Below, one piece after another: positions 28,529-39,767 of a stretch of DNA of 64,000 nucleotides. A model generated the notes under the pieces. It did no database searches. It was not told the origin of the DNA and saw only the letters and a list, made by a program, of their open reading frames with translations. A program made the position numbers and the translations under genes. The stretch covers positions 24,087-88,086 of the forward strand of contig NZ_CABFJY010000001.1 of assembly GCF_901687125.1 (NCBI RefSeq). The letters are read 5' to 3'. This stretch comes from Actinobacillus vicugnae. Lineage in GTDB: Bacteria > Pseudomonadota > Gammaproteobacteria > Enterobacterales > Pasteurellaceae. Each line of letters begins with the position of its first letter. The first letter of the stretch is position 1.

Positions 28529-29832
28529 GTCGTTTTTACCAATTTCGCATAGAAGAAGCCATCACCGCCATTTTGCTGTGGTAGAAATTGCTTCATTGCA
28601 GTTTTTTCAGTGTGAAAGTCCATTTCGAGTAATTTGGCATCGTTTTGTTGTGCAATAAACTGTTGAATTTGCTGTTCGTTTTCTTCAGGTAAAATTGAAC
28701 AGGTTGCGTATAATAAAACGCCATTTGGTTTTAAGCGACGCCATAGTGCATTAAGAATGTCGCTTTGTAGTTTTGCTAGTTCTGCAATATCTTGATCTTT
28801 GCGTAACCATTTTATATCTGGGTGGCGACGAATCACGCCCGTTGCTGAGCAAGGTGCATCTAATAAAATGCGATCAAACATTACATCTTGGTCAAGCCAT
28901 TCTTCAGGTTTAGCCGCATCGCCACAAATCACTTTCGCCGTTTGTCCTAGACGTGCTAAGTTTTCTCGCACGCGTTTTAAACGCCCTTCTTCAATATCTA
29001 ACGCAATTACTTGTGCCTGCGGTGCTGTTTCTAAAATATGGGTCGTTTTACCACCAGGGGCTGCGCAAGCATCTAAAATCAGCTCGCCATTTTGAGCGTC
29101 GAGTAATTCGGCAGACCATTGAGCATGCGCATCTTGCACAGTTGCCCAGCCTTGTTCGAAATGCATTAATTTGCTAACAGGTACAGGATTTTCTAACAAG
29201 ATAGCGCATTCGGGCACACAAGCGGTCGAATTTTCTGAACTTTTGGCAACTAAATCGCCCAATAACACACGGTAGTCTTGCGCTTTAATATGTTGGCGAT
29301 TTGCACGAATCCACATTGGTGGGCGTTGATTATTGGCTTCAATAATCTCTCGCCAATTGGGATAAACTTTTTTGATTCGATTAATAAACCAATCTGGATG
29401 CATTGTCTGCCAGTGTTTATCTACTTTCGCTAAAATATCGGCTTGCTCACGCAAGAAACGGCGTAACACGCCATTGGTTAGCGCTCTAAAACTATCTAGC
29501 TTGACTAATTTCGTGGCGTTCACCACTTCATCTACTGCGGCATGTGCAGGCACTCGCATATAGAGCAATTGATATAACCCGACTAATAGCAAACAATGTA
29601 CCAAGCGGGTTTTACCTTTCAGTGGTTTATCGACTAATAGCTTGATAATGTGTTCCAAGCGAGGCAGTACACGGCAGATACCAAATACCATTTCTTGTAC
29701 TAAAGGGAGGTCTTTGGGATCAAGTTGGCTTTGTGCTTCTGGCACTAAGCTCGAGAGCGATTTCCCTTGATCTAACACCTGTAAGATAATTTGTGCGGCA
29801 ACAGCACGCACGTTTTGTGTTTTGTTTTTCAT
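28525..29832 (-). CDS. rsmB: 16S rRNA (cytosine(967)-C(5))-methyltransferase
   Basis: A 435-residue enzyme (also Sun/RrmB) that methylates C967 of 16S rRNA. An N-terminal NusB-like domain spans about 5-135, and the RNA m5C methyltransferase domain follows. Motif I is [15 protein letters not shown] near 255, the catalytic-site [15 protein letters not shown] near 325 and [14 protein letters not shown] near 378. It directly follows selB with one base between, and its end overlaps trkA. rsmB-trkA order is ancestral; the upstream sel genes are a local fusion of operons. Confidence 0.96.
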   Translation of the reverse strand: MKNKTQNVRAVAAQIILQVLDQGKSLSSLVPEAQSQLDPKDLPLVQEMVFGICRVLPRLEHIIKLLVDKPLKGKTRLVHCLLLVGLYQLLYMRVPAHAAVDEVVNATKLVKLDSFRALTNGVLRRFLREQADILAKVDKHWQTMHPDWFINRIKKVYPNWREIIEANNQRPPMWIRANRQHIKAQDYRVLLGDLVAKSSENSTACVPECAILLENPVPVSKLMHFEQGWATVQDAHAQWSAELLDAQNGELILDACAAPGGKTTHILETAPQAQVIALDIEEGRLKRVRENLARLGQTAKVICGDAAKPEEWLDQDVMFDRILLDAPCSATGVIRRHPDIKWLRKDQDIAELAKLQSDILNALWRRLKPNGVLLYATCSILPEENEQQIQQFIAQQNDAKLLEMDFHTEKTAMKQFLPQQNGGDGFFYAKLVKTT

Positions 29833-29833
29833 A

Positions 29834-31684
29834 TTAAAAAATGTCGTTGTCTCTCAGTAAGTGGATATTGCCTTTACGACGTAAAAATCCAGAGCGATCA
29901 AAATATTCAATTAGTTGTACGGTAAGTTTGCGTCCGTATTGGATCTCATCTCGTAGCTGATTTACTGAGATTTCACCATGTTGCTGAATAAAATTGCGAA
30001 TAAATTGTGCGAAAGTTTCAATCTGCTCAGTTAATAAGAAGCGGTCTTTAACAATCGGAATTAAATAGCCTAATTTGCCCGCTTTATACAATAAATTACG
30101 CATTTCGGTTTCATCCATTGCCAATTGATTAGCAATATCTCTTACCCATAGTGCTTGGTTAGTTGCTTCAAAAAGCGGTCGAATTTGTTGCCAAATTTGC
30201 AATTCATGCGAGTTAAATTCAATTCGATGCTCCGCCAGATGTAACCAGCCTCGAGTTTGGGCTAATTGGTGTGTGGCCAGTAGATCATCAATCAGCATTA
30301 AGCCGAGCTTTTCAGGTAAATCAAGCAGTGCCATACGGCGTAAACGGGCTTTTGCCACACCTAACTGATCTTGGTGAAGCTCATGATATTCAGCCAATTT
30401 AGCTAATACTTTTTGTTGTGCATCGATTTTAAACGCATTGCTATAAAGCCATTCATCATTGAGTTTAAAGCCTAATTGTTCCAGCTGTGCAGGGAGTAAT
30501 TGTTCATCCCACAGTAAACGGTCTCGTGCAATCGCATCACGTTGCAAATAAAGGCTAATACGTTGTGCGTAGCTTTCAGTTTGTGCCAATTGCGCCAAAT
30601 AAGCTAAGCGAGCTTCACTTCGTTTATAACGTTTGGGCGAATGGATTTCTAACACCTGTGCGCCTGCCACGGTTTGGCTATCATCACCACTACGAATAAT
30701 CAGTTTATCATTTAATGCAATATGCAACGGCTCATCAAGCAATAATTCTGCAAAATATTCGGCTTTTTTGACCGCTTGTTTTGCATTTAATAAGCTCAGT
30801 TTGCCCGTAATATGCGAAGCGAAATGGTAAATATGCACGGCAGAAGTTTCTTTTAACGCTTGGGCAGCAGTCAGTTTTACGGTAATTCGATCCGTTGCAA
30901 AAGCGGGTGGTAGTTCGCTCAGCCAATGACCTCGGCGAATTTGCTCTTTTTCAATATTTGCCAAATTAAGCGCCAAACGTTGTCCTGCCATACCAATTTC
31001 TGACGGGCTATTTTGCGCATGAATGGCTTTAATGCGCACCCTTGTGCCATCAGAAAGATACAGCGAATCTCCGACGCTCACTTTACCTGCCACAGCTGTC
31101 CCTGTTACGACAAGCCCAGCACCTTTGATATGAAACACACGGTCGATCACATACCTAAATGGCGGTATGCAACTTTGCTGTTGGTTTTCGGCTATTAAGT
31201 ATGCTTTTAGCTCGGCAATACCTTCCCCTGTTAGGCTAGAAGTCACAAAAAAAGGTGCATGATTCAGCGAAGGTAATTGTTGTTTAATTTGCTGAATAAG
31301 CGGGGTAATTTGCGTTGCTTCAACCCGATCTGCTTTGGTTAGCACTACTATAATTTGCTTGAAATTCAATAAGTTAAGAATTTCCAAATGCTCAATGGTT
31401 TGGGGTTTAATGCCTTCTTCGACAGAAATCACTAATAACGCATGCTGTACGCCCCCGAGTCCTGCTAACATATTCGATAAAAATTTTTGATGCCCTGGTA
31501 CATCAATAAAACCAAGAATTTCATTTTGAGGTGAATCGTTGGTTATCGGCAAATAGGCGTAGCCAAGATCAATAGTTAAACCACGCTTTTTCTCTTCAGG
31601 TAAATGAGCAGTATTAGTGCCTGTAAGCGCTTGTAACAAAGCGCTTTTGCCATGATCGACATGGCCTGCGGTGACAATAATCAT
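29834..31684 (-). CDS. selB: Selenocysteine-specific elongation factor
   Basis: A 616-residue translation factor that carries selenocysteinyl-tRNA(Sec) to the ribosome at UGA codons preceded by a SECIS hairpin. The EF-Tu-like N-terminal half has GTPase motifs GHVDHGKS (7-14), DVPGH and TKAD. The C-terminal part has the winged-helix repeats that bind SECIS RNA (for example [19 protein letters not shown] near 590). Its start overlaps the selA stop by four bases. Its presence implies at least one selenoprotein elsewhere, most likely a formate dehydrogenase. Confidence 0.96.
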   Translation of the reverse strand: MIIVTAGHVDHGKSALLQALTGTNTAHLPEEKKRGLTIDLGYAYLPITNDSPQNEILGFIDVPGHQKFLSNMLAGLGGVQHALLVISVEEGIKPQTIEHLEILNLLNFKQIIVVLTKADRVEATQITPLIQQIKQQLPSLNHAPFFVTSSLTGEGIAELKAYLIAENQQQSCIPPFRYVIDRVFHIKGAGLVVTGTAVAGKVSVGDSLYLSDGTRVRIKAIHAQNSPSEIGMAGQRLALNLANIEKEQIRRGHWLSELPPAFATDRITVKLTAAQALKETSAVHIYHFASHITGKLSLLNAKQAVKKAEYFAELLLDEPLHIALNDKLIIRSGDDSQTVAGAQVLEIHSPKRYKRSEARLAYLAQLAQTESYAQRISLYLQRDAIARDRLLWDEQLLPAQLEQLGFKLNDEWLYSNAFKIDAQQKVLAKLAEYHELHQDQLGVAKARLRRMALLDLPEKLGLMLIDDLLATHQLAQTRGWLHLAEHRIEFNSHELQIWQQIRPLFEATNQALWVRDIANQLAMDETEMRNLLYKAGKLGYLIPIVKDRFLLTEQIETFAQFIRNFIQQHGEISVNQLRDEIQYGRKLTVQLIEYFDRSGFLRRKGNIHLLRDNDIF

Positions 31685-33066
31685 TCTCTCTCCAACATTG
31701 TAATGAGTAGCTCAAATTGTGCGACCGAGCGTAAATCTAACCAAAATTTTTGCTGAGCAAAGCGCCCAATAATCGGACAGCGAAAGCTTTTAAAGCGCTG
31801 TTCTAACGCTAATAAATCACTTTGTTTCTCGGCGCTGATTGTAACTGCCACCGAAGCGAGCGTTTCCATTGGAAGCGCACCACTGCCAATTTGAGCAAGG
31901 CTATCTTCAATTTGTAAACTAAATTCAGCGGTTAAATGTTTGCTGAGGGCTTGTTTTAATTGCTCAGCTTTCAGCTTTAAGACATAAAGTGGTTGAGTAA
32001 GTAAATGTAACGTCGGTAATGCCTCGGTTAATTTTTCTGGGAATAAATAGTGACGCAGTGTTGCCTCTAAAGCACTTAAAATCACTTTATCACAACGCAA
32101 TACCCGTTTTAGAGGATGGGCTTGTAGCGCTTCAATCTGTGCTTTTTTGCCGACAATAATTCCAGCTTGAGGGCCACCAAGCAATTTATCGCCAGAAAAC
32201 GAGACTAAATCCACACCTGCAGCGACTTTTTCTTGCACCATTGGCTCCGCAGGTAAATTAAGCTGCGCCATATTCGTTAAAGAGCCACTACCTAAATCGC
32301 TGATTACCGCTAAATTAAATTCGTTACCTAGCTCCACCAATTCTTCTTCAGAGACACTGCTGGTAAAGCCTTGAATCTGATAATTGCTGGTATGCACTTT
32401 CATTAAAAAAGCGGTATTTTCATTGATAGCATTGCGATAATCTTTTAAATGAGTGCGGTTCGTAGTACCCACTTCAACTAGGGTACAACCCGCTTGTTGC
32501 ATAATATCTGGAATGCGAAAGGCGCCCCCAATTTCCACTAATTCTCCCCGAGAAACGATAACCTCTTTGCCTTGAGCGAAAGTTGCAAGCATCAATAGCA
32601 CCGCGGCTGCGTTATTGTTTACTACACAAGCGGCTTCTGCGCCCGTTAGCTGTGCAATCAAGGCAGACACCGCATTATCACGATGTGAGCGCTTGCCCTG
32701 TTCAATATCAAATTCTAATGCAACATTGTGACGCATTGCGTCTGTGGCGGCAGAAATAGCTGCTTCCGACCATAGCCCTCTCCCCAAATTGGTATGCAAC
32801 ACCGTGCCTGTCAGATTGAACACTTTTTTGATTTGAGGCTGCTGTATCGCTTGTAGCTTTGCAGACAGTTTGGTAAAAAGCGCCGATTCGTGTTCAAGAA
32901 ATGCAGGCAATTTTTGTGTGGTAACCATCTGTTGACGAGCTTCTTCAATTAAGTTTCTTGCCTCAGAAACAAAGGCTTGATGACCAAATTTATTAATTAA
33001 ATCAATAGCTTGTTGGCTTTTTAGTAGTTTATCAATTGAGGGAATAAGTCGGAATAATGTTTGCAT
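31681..33066 (-). CDS. selA: L-seryl-tRNA(Sec) selenium transferase
   Basis: A 461-residue PLP enzyme that converts seryl-tRNA(Sec) to selenocysteinyl-tRNA(Sec) with selenophosphate. The PLP lysine is Lys294 in [13 protein letters not shown]. The family motif [12 protein letters not shown] lies near residue 90. I start at the ATG at 33066 ([15 protein letters not shown]), giving a length close to E. coli SelA (463); the longer frame from 33096 adds ten hydrophobic residues without support. It is divergent from selC, the tRNA it acts on, only 68 bases away. Confidence 0.96.
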   Translation of the reverse strand: MQTLFRLIPSIDKLLKSQQAIDLINKFGHQAFVSEARNLIEEARQQMVTTQKLPAFLEHESALFTKLSAKLQAIQQPQIKKVFNLTGTVLHTNLGRGLWSEAAISAATDAMRHNVALEFDIEQGKRSHRDNAVSALIAQLTGAEAACVVNNNAAAVLLMLATFAQGKEVIVSRGELVEIGGAFRIPDIMQQAGCTLVEVGTTNRTHLKDYRNAINENTAFLMKVHTSNYQIQGFTSSVSEEELVELGNEFNLAVISDLGSGSLTNMAQLNLPAEPMVQEKVAAGVDLVSFSGDKLLGGPQAGIIVGKKAQIEALQAHPLKRVLRCDKVILSALEATLRHYLFPEKLTEALPTLHLLTQPLYVLKLKAEQLKQALSKHLTAEFSLQIEDSLAQIGSGALPMETLASVAVTISAEKQSDLLALEQRFKSFRCPIIGRFAQQKFWLDLRSVAQFELLITMLERE

Positions 33067-33134
33067 AATAAAAAAGAGTAGGAGAATTTTGAACAATTCT
33101 AATAAATAAAGTAGAATACCGCTACTTTTTCAAC

Positions 33135-33229
33135 GGAAGTGAGTCGCCTCTGGTGAGGCGGTAGGACTTCAAATCCTATTGAGGACGCCAGCGTTCTTGG
33201 GTGGGTTCGACTCCCATTCACTTCCGCCA
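33135..33229 (+). tRNA. selC: tRNA-Sec (anticodon TCA)
   Basis: A 95-base tRNA gene. The acceptor arms GGAAGTG and CACTTCC enclose an elongated stem, the anticodon loop is CTTCAAA with TCA at 33169-33171 and arms AGGA/TCCT, the variable arm is long (GAGGACGCCAGCGTTCTT), the T-loop is GTTCGACTC, and an encoded GCCA end is present. The length and big variable arm are diagnostic for selenocysteine tRNA. It is divergent from selAB, so all three dedicated selenocysteine genes cluster here. Confidence 0.96.
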
Positions 33230-33266
33230 AATTACTTAGCATTTTACTTGGTACGAATAAAGACTG

Positions 33267-33302
33267 AACCACGGAACATAAAATATTCCGTGGTTTTTTT
33301 AT
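33267..33302 (+). terminator. Terminator of selC
   Basis: AACCACGGAA (33267-33276) pairs perfectly with TTCCGTGGTT (33286-33295), followed by TTTTTATT. The arms are identical to those of the hairpin after modF (4256-4295). Confidence 0.88.
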
Positions 33303-33341
33303 TGGTAAAATATTTGCTAAATTCGACCGCTTGTTCTGTTG

Positions 33342-34700
33342 CTATTTGCCGATACAGAACGAGCTAAAGATATTGCCTAGCAGATCATCCGAGGTAAACT
33401 GCCCTGTAATTTCACTGAGCGCATTTTGTACCATACGTAATTCTTCTGCGAGTAATTCGCCCGCAAAGAATTGGGTTAATTGCACATGACCGCGTTCCAA
33501 ATGTTCCGCAGCAGTTTCAAGCGCTTGTAAGTGGCGGCGTCGTGCTAAAAAACCACCTTCCGTTGAGCTTTGATAACCCATTGATTTTTTCAGGTGCTCA
33601 CGTAATAAGTCTACGCCCACTTTAGTTTGTGCCGATAAACGAATTAACGTAAAGCCTTCTAACTGCTGTAAGCTTTCCGTTTCGCTAGATAAATCCACTT
33701 TATTGCGAATCACAGTAACAGGAATGTTTTGTGGTAGTTTAGCTAAAAAGTCTGCCCATTCAGTTTTAAACGCTTCAGCGCTTTGTTCGGTACTATCGAT
33801 CATCAGTAACACGTGATCAGCTTGCTCGATCTCATTCCACGCACGTTGAATACCGATTTTCTCAACCTCATCGCTTGCTTCACGCAAACCTGCGGTATCA
33901 ATAATATGTAATGGCATACCGTCGATATGAATATGTTCACGTAATACATCACGGGTAGTGCCTGCAATATTAGTTACAATCGCCGCCTCTCTGCCTGCTA
34001 GCGCATTAAGTAAGCTTGATTTACCTGCATTCGGGCGACCTGCAATCACCACCTTCATCCCTTCACGCAAAATCGCACCTTGTTTTGCTTCTTTGCGTAC
34101 GCTGTCAAGTTGGTGAATAATATCGTTTAAATGCCCTTCAATTTTACCATCAGCTAAAAAGTCAATTTCTTCATCAGGGAAATCAATTGCTGCTTCTACA
34201 TAAGTACGCAGATAAATAACAGAATCAACTAATTGATTGATTTTATTAGAAAATTCACCCTGTAAAGATTTCAGCGCTGAGCGAGCTGCTTGTTCGCTGG
34301 TTGCATCAATTAAATCGGCAATTGCTTCTGCTTGTGCGAGGTCGAGTTTATCGTTTAAAAATGCTTGCTCAGAAAATTCCCCCGCACGCGCAATACGCAC
34401 ACCTTTTACCGCCAAAATACGTTTTAGCAAAATATCTAAAATGACCTGACCGCCATGCCCTTGTAATTCCAGCACATCTTCACCCGTAAAAGAATTTGGC
34501 GCTTTAAAGAACAAAGCAATGCCTTGGTCTAACACTGTACCGTCTTGATCTTTGAATGGTAAATAGTTGGCAAGACGCGGTTTTAGTTCTTTGCCTAATA
34601 CTGCTTGGGCAACGTTCTGCGCCAGTGGGCCTGAAACGCGTAAAATGCCCACGCCACCACGCCCAATTGGGGTTGCCTGAGCCACAATGGTATCTTTCAT
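33342..34700 (-). CDS. mnmE: tRNA modification GTPase MnmE
   Basis: A 452-residue GTPase (TrmE) that with MnmG makes the 5-carboxymethylaminomethyl modification at wobble uridine. An N-terminal folate-binding domain (about 1-118) and a helical domain surround a Ras-like G domain with [12 protein letters not shown] near 223, the switch DTAGLRE and NKVD. The C-terminus is CIGK, matching the conserved CxGK motif. It lies downstream of yidC as in most gamma-proteobacteria, but a terminator separates them, so transcription is probably independent. Confidence 0.97.
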   Translation of the reverse strand: MKDTIVAQATPIGRGGVGILRVSGPLAQNVAQAVLGKELKPRLANYLPFKDQDGTVLDQGIALFFKAPNSFTGEDVLELQGHGGQVILDILLKRILAVKGVRIARAGEFSEQAFLNDKLDLAQAEAIADLIDATSEQAARSALKSLQGEFSNKINQLVDSVIYLRTYVEAAIDFPDEEIDFLADGKIEGHLNDIIHQLDSVRKEAKQGAILREGMKVVIAGRPNAGKSSLLNALAGREAAIVTNIAGTTRDVLREHIHIDGMPLHIIDTAGLREASDEVEKIGIQRAWNEIEQADHVLLMIDSTEQSAEAFKTEWADFLAKLPQNIPVTVIRNKVDLSSETESLQQLEGFTLIRLSAQTKVGVDLLREHLKKSMGYQSSTEGGFLARRRHLQALETAAEHLERGHVQLTQFFAGELLAEELRMVQNALSEITGQFTSDDLLGNIFSSFCIGK

Positions 34701-34722
34701 TTTGTATCCTTTCTTATTAAAG

Positions 34723-34766
34723 AAGCGGTCATTTTTGCAAAAGAATTTGCAAATTCGACCGCTTGT
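34723..34766. repeat. Inverted uptake-signal pair upstream of mnmE
   Basis: AAGCGGTC and TTCGACCGCTTGT face each other across about 30 bases between mnmE and yidC. The left copy lacks the first bases of the uptake core. It could form a hairpin, but no clear T-run follows. Confidence 0.55.
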
Positions 34767-34790
34767 AGTTGGCTTATCATACCATAAAAC

Positions 34791-34819
34791 AAAAAGGCAC
34801 CGTATATTTACGGTGCCTT
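34791..34819 (-). terminator. Terminator of yidC
   Basis: On the minus strand AAGGCACCGTA and TACGGTGCCTT form an 11-bp perfect stem around a four-base loop, followed by TTTG, 19 bases after the yidC stop. Confidence 0.88.
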
Positions 34820-34838
34820 TGGACTCGCCAAAACGAGT

Positions 34839-36467
34839 TTATTTCTTACGAGAATGTAAACCTTTTTTCTCAAGGTTACGGTAAATCAACCATTGCTGGG
34901 CAATTGTGATTAAGTTTGAGGTTAGCCAGTAAAGCACTAAGCCTGACGGGAACCATAAGAAGAACACAGTGAACAATACAGGCATGAAAGTCATCACTTT
35001 TTGCTGCACTGGATCTGCCACTGGGGTCGGCGACATTTTTTGTAACAAGAACATTGAGCCACCCATTAATAATGGCAGAATGTAGTACGGGTCTTGTGCC
35101 GATAAGTCTTGAATCCAACCAAAGAATGGAGCATGACGTAGTTCTACCGCTTCCATAAATGTCCAATATAATGCGATGAAAATCGGCATTTGGATTAAGA
35201 TTGGTAAACAACCACCCATTGGGTTTACTTTCTCTTCTTTATAGAGCTTCATCATCTCTTGGCTCATACGTTGGCGATCATCACCAAAACGCTCACGCAT
35301 TTCTTGGATTTTCGGCTGTAACATACGCATTTTCGCCATTGAGGTATATTGCGCTTTGGTTAATGGATACAAAATGGTTTTCACCACAAGTGTTACACCA
35401 ATAATCGCTAAGCCCCAGTTAGATACGATGCTTTGAATGAAAGTTAATAACGCAAATAATGGTTTTGCAATGAACCACGCCCAACCATAATCCACGGTTA
35501 AGTCAAGGTTTGCTGCGGTTGCTTCCATTTCTTTTTGATCTTTTGGACCCGTCCATAATTGGCTAGTAATGGTCGCTTCGCTGTTTGGTGCGATTTCTGT
35601 CACAGGACCACGGTAACCAATGGTTGCGATACCATTATTGGTGCGTGAATAAAGTGCATTTTGCGCATCTTGATTTGGTACCCAGGCAGAAACGAAATAG
35701 TGTTGTAAAACCGCAACCCAACCTGCTTTGGTATCAATATTTAAATTTGCTTTTGCCATCTCGTCGAAACTATATTTTTTATAGTTTGTTTCTGATGAAG
35801 AGTAAGCGCCGCCAGTATAAGTCGGCATAGTTAAGCTACCAGAACTTTCAACCAAAGTATGTTTTAATTGACCATAAGGTTGAACTTTAATTGCTTGAGC
35901 GGTTGGGTTTTTCACATTGAAGTTTACCGCAACATCATAACTACCACGTTTTAAGACGAAAGTTTTAGTGTACAGTACACCGTCTTTCTCAAACGTCATT
36001 GGCACGCTGATTTCAGCTTGACCGTCTGCTAATACAAATGCATCTTGTGCAACTTGATATTGCGGACGACCTGAATTGGTATCAATCCCGTTTTTACCCA
36101 CTAAACCACTTTGCGCAACATAAGTTGTTGCACCAGTTTGTAATAATTTAAATGGAGTTTTAGAATTTAATTCTGCATTGTGTGCTAATAAATCTGAACC
36201 AATAACATCGCCACCTAAGGTATCGATAGTTAAACGTAATACATCGCTTTGAATAGTAATGGTTTTACCTTGCGTTGCATTTTCAGCAATAAGCGTATTA
36301 GCATTTGATGAAGCAGGCACATCGCCCGATTGTGATGCAACTTGAGCTTGTTGTTGTGCTTGTTTTTGCGCTTGAATTTCAGGATTGAAATCCTGCTGCC
36401 ATTGCGTAAAAACTAAAAAAGACACTAATAACAAACCCATAACCAATAAACTACGATTTGAATTCAT
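34839..36467 (-). CDS. yidC: Membrane protein insertase YidC
   Basis: A 542-residue inner-membrane insertase/chaperone that inserts proteins alone or with Sec. The first membrane segment is near 6-22 ([17 protein letters not shown]), then a large periplasmic beta-domain (about 55-335), then the conserved five-helix core (about 345-530), including the cytoplasmic Arg-rich loop [16 protein letters not shown]. The C-terminus is basic ([11 protein letters not shown]). The usual upstream partners rpmH, rnpA and yidD are not adjacent here. Confidence 0.96.
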   Translation of the reverse strand: MNSNRSLLVMGLLLVSFLVFTQWQQDFNPEIQAQKQAQQQAQVASQSGDVPASSNANTLIAENATQGKTITIQSDVLRLTIDTLGGDVIGSDLLAHNAELNSKTPFKLLQTGATTYVAQSGLVGKNGIDTNSGRPQYQVAQDAFVLADGQAEISVPMTFEKDGVLYTKTFVLKRGSYDVAVNFNVKNPTAQAIKVQPYGQLKHTLVESSGSLTMPTYTGGAYSSSETNYKKYSFDEMAKANLNIDTKAGWVAVLQHYFVSAWVPNQDAQNALYSRTNNGIATIGYRGPVTEIAPNSEATITSQLWTGPKDQKEMEATAANLDLTVDYGWAWFIAKPLFALLTFIQSIVSNWGLAIIGVTLVVKTILYPLTKAQYTSMAKMRMLQPKIQEMRERFGDDRQRMSQEMMKLYKEEKVNPMGGCLPILIQMPIFIALYWTFMEAVELRHAPFFGWIQDLSAQDPYYILPLLMGGSMFLLQKMSPTPVADPVQQKVMTFMPVLFTVFFLWFPSGLVLYWLTSNLITIAQQWLIYRNLEKKGLHSRKK

Positions 36468-36622
36468 GTTGAGTTTCTCTTGGGTTAAGGAAGATAAAAA
36501 AGAAAGGCATTTTATAATAGGTTGGCACTAGATCCAACCGCCTTTTGCGAATAGCGGTCGGATTTAGCAAGAATTTTGCAAAAACTTGACCAAATTCGAC
36601 CGCTTGTTAGGTAATAGTCGAT

Positions 36623-36943
36623 TTAACGGTGAAGTGCTTGCATCGCTAATTCAAACCACATTTGGAGCATTTCTGGCGCTTCTACTGCCTCATCGGGAAT
36701 ACTCCAATAGTGCATTTTCTGCCATTTTCCTTTCGAAAAATATTCATATTGAGTGCTACCAATTTGCTGAAAGTGCGACTGGGTTTGCGCATTTGCCTTC
36801 ACAAAAATTTGGTTATCTTTATTAATAATCGCCACAATCTTGCCAGCTGAAAATAAGCAAGTTTCACCAAACATATTTTTAGATTGAAAATGAAAACGAG
36901 GAAATAGCTGGTCGTTAATAAATCCTACAAATTCTTTGGACAT
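36623..36943 (-). CDS. TfoX/Sxy N-terminal-domain protein
   Basis: A 106-residue protein matching the TfoX N-terminal domain: MFGETCLFSAGKIVAIIN at about 24-41 corresponds to the family MFG...F..G..FA pattern, followed by IFVKANAQT. Full-length Sxy/TfoX, the competence activator of Pasteurellaceae, has an added C-terminal helix-hairpin domain of about 100 residues, which is missing here. It is therefore probably a stand-alone paralogue rather than the competence regulator. The gene is alone between yidC and the capsule export operon. Confidence 0.75.
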   Translation of the reverse strand: MSKEFVGFINDQLFPRFHFQSKNMFGETCLFSAGKIVAIINKDNQIFVKANAQTQSHFQQIGSTQYEYFSKGKWQKMHYWSIPDEAVEAPEMLQMWFELAMQALHR

Positions 36944-37106
36944 AAATCTTCCTCAACAAAACAAACCGTCTTATTTTTTCAACATTTTGCAAATTGCCTC
37001 TCTCTGCTTGTTTTACTATACACTTCAACAAGTTGTCCCCTCCTGCAAGGGGCGAGTGTAATAAGCCGTTACAAGCAAGTTTTGAGCATTTACTACCTAA
37101 TTTCAA

Positions 37107-37133
37107 ACAAAAAAGGGCAACATTGTGCCCTTT
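37107..37133 (-). terminator. Terminator of the capsule export operon
   Basis: On the minus strand AAAGGGCA and TGCCCTTT pair around a six-base loop, with TTTTTTG overlapping the arm, 18 bases after the cpxA-like stop. Confidence 0.82.
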
Positions 37134-37150
37134 CACTTTATGTTTAAAGC

Positions 37151-37801
37151 TTACTGCGTTGCATTATAGAACTTATAAGCTTCGTCCATATTTTCAAATT
37201 TATGCATTATGCCTTTATCTAGCACCATTGCATTATCACAATATTCCTTCATGGCTGAAGGACTATGCGAAACTAAAATAATCGAGCGATCTTTACGCTT
37301 TTCAAATAACTCATGTTTACATTTTGCCGCAAAGCGAGAGTCACCTACCGCAATTACTTCATCAATTAAATAGCAGTCAAATTCAACCGATAGTGATAGC
37401 GCAAAAGCTAATCTCGCTTTCATACCTGATGAATACTTCTTAACGGGTTCATATAAATAGTCGCCCAGTTCAGAAAATTCTTCAGTAAACGCTTTTACAT
37501 AATCAAAATCGGCATTATAAATACGACAAATAAAACGCAAATTATCCATGCCCGTTAAACTGCCCTGAAAAGCGCCACTAAAAGCGAGTGGCCAAGAAAT
37601 TGACATATGACGCTCAATCGTACCTGTCGTTGGTGGCTCAACTCCACTCATTAAACGAATTAAGGTCGATTTACCCGCACCATTTCGCCCCAAAATACCA
37701 ATTTTCTCACCTTTTTGCAGATCAAAATTAATATCTTGTAACACCGTTTTCCAGCCACTATTAGTATGGTAGCGTTTGCTCACATTTTTTACGCTGATCA
37801 T
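37151..37801 (-). CDS. cpxA: Capsule export ABC transporter ATPase (BexA/CpxA/KpsT type)
   Basis: A 216-residue ATPase that powers export of a lipid-linked group 2-type capsular polysaccharide. Walker A is GRNGAGKST at 38-46, the signature [11 protein letters not shown] is near 125, and Walker [12 protein letters not shown] is near 145. The length is typical for KpsT/BexA. It overlaps the permease gene by four bases. I use the A. pleuropneumoniae-style name because of the uptake-signal clade. Confidence 0.93.
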   Translation of the reverse strand: MISVKNVSKRYHTNSGWKTVLQDINFDLQKGEKIGILGRNGAGKSTLIRLMSGVEPPTTGTIERHMSISWPLAFSGAFQGSLTGMDNLRFICRIYNADFDYVKAFTEEFSELGDYLYEPVKKYSSGMKARLAFALSLSVEFDCYLIDEVIAVGDSRFAAKCKHELFEKRKDRSIILVSHSPSAMKEYCDNAMVLDKGIMHKFENMDEAYKFYNATQ

Positions 37802-38595
37802 TGTGGTTCAATTCCTTTACTAAAATTTCGCACCAGAATCAGTCCTAATAACAGCATTGCTAAATCACATACTACTAAAAAACCGATATTTTCATAGGTT
37901 GGTACTAAGTCTCCAAAATAGCCATGACGAAACATTTCCGTACCACTAATCATTGGAATCCATTGCGCAATTTCACGAATTTGTGAAGGCAGAGAATGTA
38001 CGAAGAAAAAAGCCCCTGAAAGTGGTAATAACACAAAGCTTAAAGTACCCCAAATTTTACCGAATACTTCTATTTGCTGTGCTAAAGAACAAATAATCAG
38101 CCCTAACCCAAATGCAAAAAATGCCATGAGAATCCAAGCGAGCAGCATATAAAACACATCTTTTGGCGGTTCGACCCAGCCAATAAAGACTAACACTGCG
38201 GTAATTAAAATTTGTGCCACTGTAGCGCCAGCGACTTCCAATAACATACGAGCAAAAATGGTATCTAACACTCGCACATTACGGTGGTATAACAAACTCA
38301 AGTTAGCCGAAATAGAACCAATTGCTCGGTTTGAAACATTTCGCCACATCATTGCCATTGGATAGCCCGTAATCGTAAACGCTACAATATTCAGTGTAGA
38401 AATTTTATCTGCACGGAAAAACTTCCACATCAAGACAATAAAAAACGTTAAAAGCAGCGGTTCAATAAACAGCCATAAAAAACCCAAGTTTTTTCGACCA
38501 TAGCGAGTAATAATTTCTCGCATTAACAGTGCGTAAATGACTCGCCCTTGAATTGCTAATGATTGTCGAAACGTTGTTTGGTCACCATATTGCAT
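37798..38595 (-). CDS. cpxB: Capsule export inner-membrane permease (BexB/CpxB/KpsM type)
   Basis: A 265-residue ABC-2-type permease with about six membrane segments. The N-terminal part includes [21 protein letters not shown], the family signature of KpsM-like exporters. It forms the transmembrane channel for the capsule polymer with the CpxA ATPase. One-base overlap with the upstream gene and four-base overlap with the downstream one show a tight operon. Confidence 0.93.
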   Translation of the reverse strand: MQYGDQTTFRQSLAIQGRVIYALLMREIITRYGRKNLGFLWLFIEPLLLTFFIVLMWKFFRADKISTLNIVAFTITGYPMAMMWRNVSNRAIGSISANLSLLYHRNVRVLDTIFARMLLEVAGATVAQILITAVLVFIGWVEPPKDVFYMLLAWILMAFFAFGLGLIICSLAQQIEVFGKIWGTLSFVLLPLSGAFFFVHSLPSQIREIAQWIPMISGTEMFRHGYFGDLVPTYENIGFLVVCDLAMLLLGLILVRNFSKGIEPQ

Positions 38596-39734
38596 TAGTT
38601 TTTATGCTCTCTCACACTTGTGATTAATAAACCAAAAATGCCATATAACATCAAGCCAATAATAAAAGTGGCAATAATGTTATATAAACGATTCGGCGCT
38701 AATGCCCAGTCTGGTTTACTTGGTTTGCTGATAACTTCTAAATACAACTGTTGGCGATCTGCCTCACCTCTAGTGTTATGTAAGGATGCCATTGCTGCAG
38801 TAAGTTGTTGTTGTGCAAGCTCATTCGCCAATACTAAACGCTGATAATCTGCCGATTGATTTGCCACCGAGCTACCTGTATTGCCAGAAAGTTGTTTAGA
38901 TTGTTCATCAATTTCTTTACGCAAGCTTTTTTGGCGCATAAGCAACGCACTAACTTGCGGGTTATCTGGTGTAATAGATTGCAATTGCGCTAATTGCGTT
39001 TCCACACGAATTAACTCACTTTTTAAACTTGAAATTAACGAAAGCTGTACGCCTGATTGCGCAGGTAAATCGAAAATTTTGTTTTTAATACGATACTTGC
39101 TTAATGCTTCGGCTGTTTCATTTACATTTTTTTCTGCTTCTTCGACCGCTTGCGCCGCAAATTCCAAAGTGTCTTTACGACCACGTGCATTTAAGCGGTT
39201 AATCAGATCTTCACCCTGTTTTAACAGTTTTTCATTTAATTGTTGACCTTCACTCGCTTCAAACGCTTGAACGCGTAGCGTCGCAATTCCTGATACTGAA
39301 TCCACATCAATACTTAAACGATCTTTAAAGTAACGGAAAAATGCTTCTTGCGTGTCATTTAAACCAAAGCCATTAAAACGGCTAAGAATATCGCCTTTTG
39401 TCGCATAAAAATCACGTACAGGTAATTCAGTTTGTAGCTGCTCTAATGCGGTACGTGAACGCATATACTCTTGCACAGAATAAGTATCATCTTGCGAACG
39501 AGCAAAGCCCGTACCTTGTAACAAAGCCCCCACACCAGACAAAGAAGATTGATTGCGAGGCGAGCGCACTACAAAGCTTGATTCAGATACATAAATATCT
39601 GAAGCGAACAAACCAAAATAAATAGCCGAAAATAACGTTGGAAAAATAACCGTTAGCCAAAGCAAAGGGTTTAATTTGTTTAACAAACTCTTTTTCTTTG
39701 GTTTTTGGGGTTTCTCTTCGGTAATTGCTACCAT
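38595..39734 (-). CDS. cpxC: Capsule export polysaccharide co-polymerase (BexC/CpxC/KpsE type)
   Basis: A 379-residue inner-membrane protein of the PCP-3 type: cytoplasmic N-terminus, membrane segment near 25-48, a long periplasmic helical region with coiled-coil character (about 190-310), and a second membrane segment near 347-368. It links the inner-membrane transporter to the outer-membrane channel CpxD. The last base overlaps cpxB. Confidence 0.92.
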   Translation of the reverse strand: MVAITEEKPQKPKKKSLLNKLNPLLWLTVIFPTLFSAIYFGLFASDIYVSESSFVVRSPRNQSSLSGVGALLQGTGFARSQDDTYSVQEYMRSRTALEQLQTELPVRDFYATKGDILSRFNGFGLNDTQEAFFRYFKDRLSIDVDSVSGIATLRVQAFEASEGQQLNEKLLKQGEDLINRLNARGRKDTLEFAAQAVEEAEKNVNETAEALSKYRIKNKIFDLPAQSGVQLSLISSLKSELIRVETQLAQLQSITPDNPQVSALLMRQKSLRKEIDEQSKQLSGNTGSSVANQSADYQRLVLANELAQQQLTAAMASLHNTRGEADRQQLYLEVISKPSKPDWALAPNRLYNIIATFIIGLMLYGIFGLLITSVREHKN

Positions 39735-39767
39735 TATTTTTTCCTCAAAATAGATATATTGTTTTAA

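Noticed and set aside
36994..37281. 95-codon plus-strand frame overlapping the capsule ATPase end
   Set aside because: A shadow of the terminator and the minus-strand ATPase gene.
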